A stretch of 64,000 nt of DNA, taken from contig NW_017803379.1 of assembly GCF_001625305.1 (NCBI RefSeq), forward strand, positions 1,169,601 through 1,233,600. The letters run 5' to 3'. The stretch comes from Branchiostoma belcheri. Its lineage: Eukaryota > Chordata > Leptocardii > Amphioxiformes > Branchiostomatidae. Made by a program: the position numbers and the translations under genes. Under the pieces are notes generated by a model. That model was not told where the DNA came from and searched no databases. It saw only the letters and a program-made list of their open reading frames with translations. This document shows, one piece after another, positions 36,501 through 48,500 of the stretch; within the stretch, counting starts at the first letter, position 1, and each line of letters starts with the position of its first letter.

Positions 36501-39500
36501 ATTCATTATTCTAAATACACCTGTTCCCCATAATAGTATGTTATGTTGGCATCACTCTATCTGTACCAGCTAGGATGAAAATTCAAAAAGAAATCTTCTA
36601 GATTCATTATTCTGAATACACCTGCTCCCCATAGTATGTTATGTTGCCATCACTATCTGTACCTGCATCATTGTAACTATTTTAACATACCCATTTATCA
36701 TAGGAGAATGCTCCCTTGCATGTTAAGAGTACTGTATATTTGATTACTGGGAGTTTTGTCTTCATATCACCCCTGAAAAGGATAGCATTTCTAATGAGAT
36801 TTGACTACCAGAGCTTTGCCATTGTCTTTCCAGAGTCGTCAGTTAGTCAAGGTATACAGAGTGCCAAGATAGAAGACAGTACAAACAGTAAGATATCTTG
36901 GCCACTTTCTCTAGATGTTATAAGATACCCGTAGTACATAAAACCGTGTAGTGGGATGCATTGGAAATCAAACTCAAGATGTAATAGCCTGTTGTGTTTT
37001 TTGTCTTGAAAGATGCCGATGCTGTACTTGAGGCCATGAGGAAAGCTACGAAAGATCAGCAGGAAGTGAGGGAAGAGAAGAAAGAAGCAGTGGTACAAAA
37101 AACAAAGACACCTCCTGCCACACCCAGGACAAAAGGCAACAAGGATGCAGCACCAGAAGAGCTGCCTGAAGGTGAGACAGAGAGAGAAAATGTAGGAATA
37201 CACAAAACAAATACTTGAACGCCAATAATGGCGCCATGAAGATTCACAGGATTTCAGAAGTGGAGTATATCTCTCTGTTTGTTTTTATTGATTATCTATC
37301 TGTATAGCTGCTGGGTTAACTGCCAATACCCATTTTTGTACCCAAGATGATGTAAACACTATTCATTATTGTGATGTTCTAACTTTAAATGTGTCACTTT
37401 TGCTTTCCTAAGTTTCTGACAAGAAATGGTCATCTAGAATCTTTCTTTCTTTGATGAATGAATGATTCTGTACATTTTTATATGAATAATGATGAATGAA
37501 AAAATAGTGATTAATTATAGCTTCATTATCACGGTTTTCAGGTTACGTATGTGAACATCATGTGTACAAAGAAGGCTATTCTCTGTTTGCTTTCCAGGCA
37601 CAGTGATTGTTGAACCAGAGGCAGTTGTTGATGACAGGGGAGTGTTCAGAGGGCCTGAGTTTAGCAGGAAACATAAAAGAGAAGCAGAAGCAGGTGCCAC
37701 GCCCACTACTAAGATAACAGGTAGGCTAGCACACAATCTTTTTTCATATTATCAGATTCATAACCATTTCACCAGAGATATTATGCATATTATGAAACAG
37801 TTACAAAAGATCTAATCTCAAATGTAACTACTAACTTAAAGGACAAGACAGCAACTAAAAAGAAATGTGCTGTTAAGTTGTGTTACCACAGTAGGAAATC
37901 CTTTGGTTTTGTTTATTTCTTTGTTGTTTGTTTGTTTTGTTTTATTGGGATCCCCATTAGTGTTTTATTACATTCACAATATTCTTCCTTCTAACTGTGA
38001 GCTGTATTTGATGCTGATGGTTTTGTCTTGTCTTGTGGTTTGCTTGCAAGGATTGGATGATGGTGAGTCACCTGTACTAGTGGTAGACACTTAAGTCATT
38101 ATGTAGCTTTTCACATAAGCTAACTTTTAATTGACTCATTACAATTGGTAGCTGGGTTACTAAAGCACTAAAAGGACTGCCTTTCTGACTAATTGGCAAC
38201 TTTCCTAACTTAAAGGTTTTTACAAGAGGTGGTCCTCTAAAATCTTTCTTTATATAAAGATTTTTCTTTACTTTAAGCTATAATAGCTGGAAACTTGACC
38301 ATAATTTTACAAAAGTTATCCTATTGATGTGTATTTTGTTGTATTATTCTCCAGTAGGCAGCGTGGACCAGATTTACCACTGTACAGCATGTGGTGGTCA
38401 GATCTTCCCTTCCCTGCCTGGTACCTGCAAACGGCATCCAGCTCTGAAGGTTCTTATATGTAAGGTGAGAGGACAGCAAGCAGTTTGCACTTGTACATAA
38501 ACCTAACATTTACTGATAAATTTCTGTTAGTCACATTGACGTGCAAGGCTTTAAACACAGACTATTGTTCTATACATAAAATGTATAGACACCTGTTGAC
38601 ATTGTACTTGGTAGTTATCTCCGTAATTTGTCCTGTAGTAGATTTTGAATTTAGAGTCTGAATAGCCTATGAGAAAACTTAACTACAGTAGTACTAGAAT
38701 GTTTACCAGATTTTATATGTAAATGCATTGTCTGTATCATTTTGAATTGACAGGATAAATTCAAAACATTCTAAACTTGAGAGTAAAGAAGTTGCAGTAG
38801 TTTTTTTTTGTTATGCATGAGCTCATTAGCTGTCAGTTCTAGCCATTACTGACTGGCATCTCTTCCACAGCGGTGCTATAACTACTACCGCAGTGATAAC
38901 TTCGACAAGGATGAGAATGGAATAGACGAGCAGTGCAGGTCAGAACAAACCTTTCTTCCATATCACCTCTGACATAAGATTAATAGACTTATATTCGAGA
39001 AGGCATTGCTTTGCAAACAGAATTTCTTAGTTAGATTTCATACATGGATAATTTCTGCAATTTTGGGCACATTGGGTAGCATTTTATTATCAAAAAAAAG
39101 TTTAAAAAACATGCATCTACAGTTAAAGTTCCCCTTTTGCCCATATGTATTTCCCCTTCTTGTTGCTGTTTTTTTTAGTCAAATGCTTTTTTTTTATTGA
39201 ATGTGTATGTATATGTTATGTTCCAGGTGGTGTGCAGAAGGTGGAAACCTGCTCTGCTGTGACTTCTGCACCAACGCTTTCTGTAAGGCCTGCATCAAGC
39301 GCAACCTGGGACGGAGGGAACTCACAGAGATCAACGACTCGGACGAGTGGCGCTGCTACATGTGCGACCCCTTCCACCTGTCGGACCTCATCTCCACCTG
39401 CGACCAGGTCATGGAGGTCAGCGAACAGGAGAGACAGAAGCAGAAGCGGATCAGCAAAGCCAAGAAAGAGGAATCAGCGAAGAAGCAGGCTCAGGGAAAG

Positions 39501-42500
39501 GAGTCTCAGGACGACTCAGACGACGTCCAGGTGGTCTCAGAAATCAAAGGAACTCCTAAACCTGTGGAACCGGTTAAGGTTGAGATAGCTCCCCAGCCTA
39601 TAACAGTGCCTATTGATCCGTCTAAAAGGATGACGTTGGCCCAGATCAGACAACTGCCGCTAGAACAGCAACAGGAGATGCTCAGACGGCCGGACAGAAG
39701 ATACGGAAAGCGGAATTCGCCGGTTATTGGCCAACCACAGCCGGTAATGCAGCAATCTAGGCCGCTCGTCAGCCAGCCAGTTGTGTATGCTTCTCCAGTA
39801 GTACCCGCTCCGGGAGTGAACGTCGTTAGAGCTCCCTCTCTGGTGGTCACACCGGATTTCTCCTCCACGTCTCACAACATTCTCACTTCTGTGCTGCACA
39901 TGCACACGTTCCTGGAGTCCCTCCAACAGAGACATGCCTACCTTACAGGAAAGAATGCGACCAAAACCAACTACCTGCTCTTTAACCAGGCCCAGCCTGT
40001 GCTGACTGACGCCTTGAAAGAACAGTTAAAAAAGGCACAACCGCTGATCAACAGCGCAGTACAGAAGATAGCCACCATTCAAAAGATAGCACAAGAACTT
40101 CTGGACCAGGATCCGCAGGGTATCCCTGTGAGTCCTGTGGGAGCTGTTCCTGTGGGAGTGGTAAGTGCTGATCAACTGGCAAACAGCACTACCAATGCAA
40201 ATGATGATAAACCAGCATCTGACGTAGCTGATGTAGATCTCACAGATGGAGATGTCCAGCCAGTACAGAACGGCATAGCTGGGGATGATATAGAGGATGG
40301 GACCAAAGACAGCGATGTTCCAGATGATGAAGCCAAGTCGGCCACAAAGCGTAAGCTTGCGTTCGAGAACAAGAGTGAAGATGCCAAACGCAGCAAGCAA
40401 GGTAAAAACTCTTCAGCAGACGAAGCTGAGAGTGCGACAGACAAGGACGGTGAGAAAAGGCAACTAAGAGGAAAGGGGAAAGCAGACAGGACAGAGGAAG
40501 ATGTTGCGTCAGAAGCAGCCCTAAGAGCTGCGATGATGGACGAATCCACTGAAATGGATAGTGAATCAGAAAACAATGACAGTGGTGAAGAGTATTCACC
40601 ATCAAAACGGAAAAGTAAGAGCAACTCAGAGACTCCAAACTCTAGTCAAAAGAGGTCGAGAGTCCAAAAGACCACTCCAAAGCGGGCCAGTCGAACTAGC
40701 ATGGCATCAGATGAAGATGAAACATCAGAGAGCAACGAGCCCAGACGATCTCTCCGCAGCAGGAAACAAGAAGCAGACAGCACCACCAAGTCTCCACGGA
40801 AAGGAAGGAAAAAGAGACAAGACGATTCAGATCTGTCCGACACAGACAAGGAGATATCTGACCTGGAAAAGAAAGCCCTGAGAAGTAAAGGCTCATCAAA
40901 AAAGAAGAGGAAAGAGGAAGACTCTGAAGAAGAAAATGAAGAGGATGATAAGAAGGGGAAAGGTACTAAGAAGGAGAAAAAGGAGGAAGAAAATGAAGAG
41001 GATGATAAGAAGGGGAAAAGTATTAAGAAGGAGAAGAAAGGTGGAAAGAAAGATAAGAAGGAAAGAAAGAAAAAGTCTGACAAAGATGACTCCAGTTCCT
41101 CTGATGGGAACAATACAGGTGATGATGATGGTGTTGATGATGATGAAGAGGGTTACCACAGTGAGGACATGTTTGCAGAAGGAGATGGGGACCTGAATGA
41201 TGGAGCTGCCGGCAATGATGACACAGATGATGAGAACCCTGAAAATGCTGCGGCCAAGAAGAAGCTGTTAGCTGACATGGATGATGACGAAGATTCAAGT
41301 TCAGAAAACTCTGACTCGGCCAAAAAGAAGGAGAAGAAAACCAGAAAGAAGAAAGAGGTGGCCGAGAAGAAGGCTAAGGAAGGAGAAAGTGGTACAGATG
41401 AAGATGAGGAAGAAGAAATCTTGCCAAAGAAGAAGTCAAGGAAGCAACATCCCCTTCTTCGCATCAGACTAGAGTCCAGTGACACGGATGGGAGCAAAAA
41501 GTCAGCCAGAAAAAGAAAACGTGCAGCCAGCAAGAAGAGCAGCCAGAGTAGTGGCGATGGCTCGAGTGGAAGTGATGACGGCTCGTCCACTGCTGGGGTC
41601 AGTCGTCGCACCAGGAGTAAGAAAACAGTCACAGATGAGGACAATGACTCCAGGAGTTACAGGAAGGGGAAAGGAAAGAAGAAGAGGAGACGTATAAAGA
41701 TTGATGACTCAGATTCAGAAGCTTCACAACATTCATCAGAATACTCAGGTTCTGAGGTACTTTAAAGTTGAACTTCTGTCGTACTGCTGCTTTTTATCAC
41801 TTTTCTTGTGTATGTGTAGACTGTAAGTTTGTACTCGGTATGCACTTGAATGATTTTTCCAGGGATTTTTTCATTTGTTTTTGGAGTAACAAGGGTATAT
41901 TAGAAGGCTGCAAAATTTCTTACCTCCTATACTACTTAACTACTGAAAACCATAAAGCACATTAAAAGAAGGTAGCAGTAATTTTTGCACCCTTTTCTTT
42001 TCAGGGAGACAAAAAGAAGAAGAAGGAAAGTCGCAAAAAAATTCGGAAGGTGTGGGATGACAAGAAACTGAAGGATGAGACGAAGCAGGCTGCTAAAGCT
42101 GAAGAGGAGCGGCGGAAACGCCTGGCATCCAGACAGGAAGAAGGCGAGGTAAGCATCACACTTCCTTGCATTACACCTCAAGTCTCTGTACTGTCTACTA
42201 TATAGATAATTTCACTAACTGTTACAATATGTGTCACATAATATTGTGTCACATCAGAGTCTTCTTGCTTCCTGTGAAACCAAACTCTGTCAATAACATG
42301 TAACATTTTTCGTTTTGTACTTGTGTAGACAAGCTGTCTTTCTGTCTTGTAGTATAAGGAATTGGAAAGGGAACTTCTCTGTTCATGCTGCCTGTGCTTT
42401 GCCACTTAACCACTCTGTTATGGACTAGTTACATGTCATTGGGTTTCTAAGCACATGACTGCATGTTATAGGTACTTTCACCAACTGTCACAATATGTGT

Positions 42501-45500
42501 GCCAAGGGAAGTTGGATAAAACAGTCTTGTTGCTTCCTGTGAAACCAAGCTTTATCAATAAGTTAGCTGTCATCATTTGTAACCTTTTTTGTGTAGAAAA
42601 GCTTCTTTTTCTGTCCTATAGTATTATAAGGCATCAGGAAAGATGCTGCTCATTCCTTGTCACTTAACTACTCTTTCATGGACTACCGGTAGTTACATGC
42701 CATTGGGTTTCTAAGCTCTTGACTGCATGTTACATTCCTAGGTGCATATGTCCAGGCTTAAAGTAGTTTCATGTATGCATGCATGCTGTATCTCTTAACC
42801 CTGCAAGCCTGCAACCACGGGCATTTTTGCATGGAATGCCCTGTCCACGTTCTAACTCTCCCCACTCTGGTTACACCTGACGACAAAGGGTGTTTTCCAG
42901 GTGGAGCAGGTGGAAATAGACGAGTCTTCACCTGTCAAGTGTCCCATCACGACCCGTCTCATTCTGGAGAAAGACCCTAAAACCAAATCACCACTGATAG
43001 AAGTGGACCGACGACTGTGCCGCAAGCTGAAGCCTCACCAGGTGGAAGGTATGACTATTACTATTTTTCTACTTCAGAACTTTTACAAAAGTTGGTCCAA
43101 CAGTAACTAGAGTTCCCCGATCTCATACCTTCGCCAAATGATGTTAATCTTTATGACTGACAAAGTTTAGATTAGATTACTAGTATTCCCCCCTGATTTA
43201 AGAAATAGGAACCTAATTTTCATGAATTATATCATTTTATCATAATCTCAACCAAAAGACAGTCTTATATTAACAAACAATGCATTCTAGCATTTCCTAA
43301 TAATTATGCAAATGAGGTCCTGATTTGAATAAATTATGCTTAATGATGTTCACCTCAATTTAACTTCAAATACCACAAGTATGAAATTCCAGGCAGTTAT
43401 CATTACATAATTATAAAATTTTCTCATGAATTATGCAAATTAAGTCATTATTAACATAATCAACATCTTCTTGTGTTTCTCTCGTTGTCAATTACCAATG
43501 TCACAAGCTTCAATTGTCCTATCATGGAATGCAGCTGATTTATAGAATTTCCCCATAAATTATGCAAATTACATCCATATTTGCATAATTGTCACATAAT
43601 TATATCAAGCATCACGTAAGCTACCTACATACCAAAAATCACGACGATCCGTCAACCGGTTCTTGAGTTATCCCCTTTTGAATATTTTCAAGAATTTATC
43701 CCTGCAGTTCCAGAGCAAGCCGCTAGGGGGCCTAAACTCACGTCACTTCTTTGCCAGCACAAGAGCTACCTACCATTTAAATTTCATCACCATAGCATGT
43801 CTAGATCATGAGATACCAAAACCGGAAGTTCAGCTGCAGTACCATAACAAGCCGCTAGGGGGTCCAAAATCTAATCATTTTGAGGTCTCATCAAGACCTA
43901 CCCACCTACCAAGTATCAAGACAATCCATCAAGGCCTTCTCAAGTTATCGTGTTTACAGACAGACAGACAGACAGACAGACACACACACACACACACACA
44001 TACACGAACGCCCCTGAAAACATAACCTTCTTGGCGAAGGTAATAAAGTCATATTTTATCAACACCTTCAGTACTGCAATTTACTATACAAGCAGAGGTT
44101 GTTGGGAAGATCGTTACCTTTTTATATATGCCACATTTTTTGTGTATGCTGTGTTATATTGCAGGTGTTCGCTTTCTGTGGGACTCCTTGTATGAAACAG
44201 TTGAGAAGGGGAACAAGGAAGAAGGTTCAGGGGCTATCCTGGCACACTGTATGGGCCTGGGAAAAACACTACAGGTAAGGATGCACTTCATCATGCAGTA
44301 CCCATTCTTAACAACTAGTGTTGTGTTCCCTGCTTTTGATATAAACAAACTCTGTTTTGTCCTGCCATCATGGTATATAATTGCACAGCATTACTTGATC
44401 TCCCTTTTAACCAAAGTCTGTTGCCTGCCCAGGTTGTTACCCTTGTTCATACGGTGATCATGTCTGACGCCCTGCCTGATATAAAGACCTGTCTGGTGGT
44501 GTGCCCCATCAACACAGTCCTCAACTGGAAAAAAGAGTTTGAGATGTGGCTAGACGAGGAGGACCAACTAGACGTGAGTGGATACAGTTTTTGTTTGTTT
44601 TTTAAGTTGTTCACATCTATGGTATCTGTATCTGTATCTGTATAGCCGGTATAACCGCCTTTCGGCGTAACACACCAGCTTCGCAGGCACGCGGCGCGGC
44701 GGCAGCTGGCTATATTACACCGATCGACTTGTTACACCTAACCCTTGAACTTCTAGCTCTAGACATTGTTTAAAGCTATCTATTGACAGTGCCCCTACTG
44801 TACTTGGTGACAGTGAGTTCCACTCTGCGATAGTTCTAGGAAAGAATGAATTCTTGAACACCTCAATCCTTGGTTGATAACTCTGGTACTTGAATGCGTG
44901 GCTATTTCTTGTTCTCTTCTGAGCTGGTATTAGGTACTTAGTAGTTGGGACATCCACCAGTTTATTAGTCATTTTGTACATCATGCATAGTCTAGACATC
45001 TTTCTTCTGTCTTCAAGTGAGGTCCACTGTAGGTTTCTTTTCATTTCCGTGACACTAGCACCTCTTACATAGTTGTTCATACAGAATCTTGCAGCTTGAT
45101 TCTGTACCCTTTCCAATTTGTCTTTGTCTTTCTTTGTATATGGATCCCATACTGTCGCAGCGTATTCTAGGTTCGGTCTTACAAGTGACGTGTATGCAAG
45201 TGATTTTACTCTCGTTGGACATGCCCACAGATTACGTTTAATCACTCCCAATGTCTGTTTCGCCTTAGTTGTGATATTATTAACATGTGCACCCCACTTC
45301 AGTCCGCTTGTCAGCGTGACGCCCAGATACGGATGGATTTTTGTGGTTGCTAAAGCCTGACCACAAAACTGGTAGCTAGTTGCATGTGGTGTTCGTTTGT
45401 TTGTTATGTGCATAATGTAGCATTTTTCGGGATTAAACTGCATGAGCCATTTGCTTTGCCATTCTTCCAGGGTGTTCAGGTCTTTTTGGAGAAGTTGTGA

Positions 45501-48500
45501 GTCGGTCTGTGTAGAAAGCTCTACATACAATAGACAGTCATCGGCAAATAACCTCACATTTGAGTCAAGCTGATCTGGTAGGTCATTTATATACAAGAGA
45601 AAGAGCAATGGCCCCAGGACGGTTCCTTGAGGGACCCCAGACGCTACTTTAACTGGAGCCGACGCCTTCCCTTCAACCACTACTGTTTGCTCCCTGTTGG
45701 TCAGGAAAGCCTTTAACCAATTCAGCGTAGGGCCTTGGATTCCATAATACTCCAGTTTTGAGATGGTCTTAAACAATGTTGAATTTAGTTTTTTAGTCTG
45801 TAATCCAAAAGTCCATTCTTCCAACATGGACATAACACATGGATATCTGACATGATAGTACTACATGCAGTTACAATAACTGCAATCATTCCCATGCTTG
45901 ATTTAATGAGAAATTTCGGAAGGGGGCATTGTCAATAAGGTTTGCAGTAAGCCTTAGCATTCAAGCTGAACAAAGCAGTACTCTTGCAAGAACTCTAGTA
46001 AGCTGTTGTTTGCCCCCTAGGTGGGGGAATTTTCTTTCCAGTATTCTATCCAACCAAATGAGGCACCCTGTAGGAGTTACATGTTTTTAAAAGACTATAA
46101 AATTGCAACATGATGTAGCCCAAACACCCGTTACCATGGTAAGAGACGGTCTGGTTCAGGTCATTGACCAGGTCAGAGATGACTGTTTGGAGAAGAAGAA
46201 GAAACTGAGCAAAAACAATATGTTTTTCTTCAGTAAACATAATGAACGTTCTTTGTCCCCCAGGTATGGGAACTGGCCAGTATTACCTCCAACCAGACCA
46301 GGAAGTACACCCTGGAGGCGTGGCAGAGAGAGGGTGGGGTCATGCTGATGGGGTACGACATGTTCAGGAACCTGTCCACAGGCAAACGCATCAAGAGCAA
46401 GAAGATGAGGGAGTCATTCCACACGACCCTCGTCGAGCCAGGTTGGCATTTTTTCAAAGTTCTTCGATACCGCTAAGTATAACAAACAACAGGATTCAAA
46501 CAACTGGATAAGTATCCGAGTCAGATGTTTCAGATAGCAGAGTGTTCGACTCAGAACCAAAAAGTCACGGGTTTGAATCCTGCCATGTCATCGATTTTTT
46601 TGCATTTTGGAAAGGCACTTTACATGACTTTCACGCTGTCTTTCATCAGTGACTATGATTCTCTGACTGTAAGTGGAACTGGCAGAACTAGTATCTCGCA
46701 CTGTTAGATCAAGTAATTCCTAAAGGGCAGATGCAAGAGAGTTTATTTCAGTTTAAGTATCTAAGAAATAAGAAGTCCTATCAGCCAGTGATTACTCCAA
46801 ACTTAGCTCCATGACTTTGCTCTACTCCACTAGGTCCAGATATAGTGGTGTGTGACGAAGGCCACATTCTGAAGAACGAGGCAACAGCCATCTCCAAAGC
46901 CATGAACGACATCAAAACCAAGAGGAGGATTGTTCTCACTGGAACACCACTACAGAACAATCTGACTGAATGTGAGTCAAACACATACATTCTTTTACTG
47001 GTATCACTGCCAAACACTGTAGCTACAATATATGTTACAGATGCATTGTTCTGCATACAAGGATACATACATAAATAACTAATGCTTTATTCATGTCAAC
47101 AATTTATGGTTTCTATGCTACTGTCTGTCCTCCAGACCACTGCATGGTGAACTTTGTGAAGCCCAACCTGCTTGGTACCAAGAAGGAGTTCTGCAACCGC
47201 TTTGCCAACCCGATCAGCAACGGGCAGGCGTCAGACTCCACGCAGTACGATGTGAAACTGATGAAGAGAAGAGCTCACATTCTGCACCAGCTGCTGGCTG
47301 GATGTGTACAGGTACTGTACTGTGTTGTCCTTGTACATGTCAATTTTTTTTAACAGAGGAAAAGGCCAGTCTTCAACTGTGACATTTCAGACAGTTTCCA
47401 CCTTCAAGAAGATTTAGAATGTCCCTTTTCATCTTATATCTTCTTAAACTCAACACTTACCCTTGGTTTGGTTGCTCCTCTCCCTTGAATTGCTTCAATT
47501 TTACTCTCTTGAATACTGACAATTTTGTTCACTAAAGCCCCTGTTCCGTGTGTTTTCCACAGAGAAGGGACTATTCAGCCCTGACCAAGTTCCTGTCTCC
47601 CAAGGCGGAGTATGTGATAAAGGTGCGGCTGGGTCCTCTGCAGATCCAGTTGTACGAACACTTCCTGAACAACGCCACACGGGCAGAGAACATCGCCCAG
47701 CGGGTCAAAACCAGCAGCCTCTTCTCAGACTACCAGGTCTGTACGGCACAACTTCTGCTATCACGACTATGGCTTTGGCTTTTATGTACTAATGTTGCCA
47801 TATATGTAAGATATCAAAGCAACATAGTCTACCTTCCAGCATGGAATTTTCTTCATTGAAACATGTTTGCACTTGCGGGAATCAGCTAACAAGCCTAGAA
47901 ATGTACTTTGATTCCCAGCAGTTGTTTTACAAATGTATGTGTGCTGTGTTTTCTCCTGACAGAGCCTGATGCGAGTGTGGACTCACCCCTGGGTGCTGAG
48001 ACTCAACACAATCAGGGAGGAGAACAGGGTAAGTTTGGTTAATCCACAGACAATTTTACTGTCCCAGGATTAGATGACATTTAAGTAGGCTGTTTGCTGT
48101 ACCATGTGTAGGTTTTGCAGAAGTGAGATAGCACACTGTGGTTAACAGCATGTCTTGAATCCTCAGGTGAGATACGATGATGATGACTCCATGGATGAGT
48201 TCATAGATGATGATGATGAGAGTGAAGCCAGTGAAACCGGAGTATCGAGAACAGGTTCTGATGACAACAGCAGTGCCAGTGCCAGGCCCAGAAGGTAGGC
48301 TGCCTACAGATGATCTTTTTTTTACCATTAACGCTAACAACTGTCAAGGTAACCAGTTCAACTTAAAAGTCAGTCACGCTACAACACCTACTGAACACTG
48401 AAGTTAAGTATCCTATGTTGGTAATGCCTTATTTTAGACCCTTTCTTTTCTTCCTTTAGAATATGCTCTCATGTACGCAGCTTACAAGATTTACTGAATT

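Noticed and set aside
40172-41644. Long minus-strand open frames rich in Ser/Phe/Leu opposite ATRX
   Set aside because: They are the complement of Lys/Glu/Asp codon runs in the real exon, with no domains or splice logic.
46515-46590. A tRNA gene
   Set aside because: The B box is good, but the acceptor and D arms do not pair and it continues into a SINE-like body.
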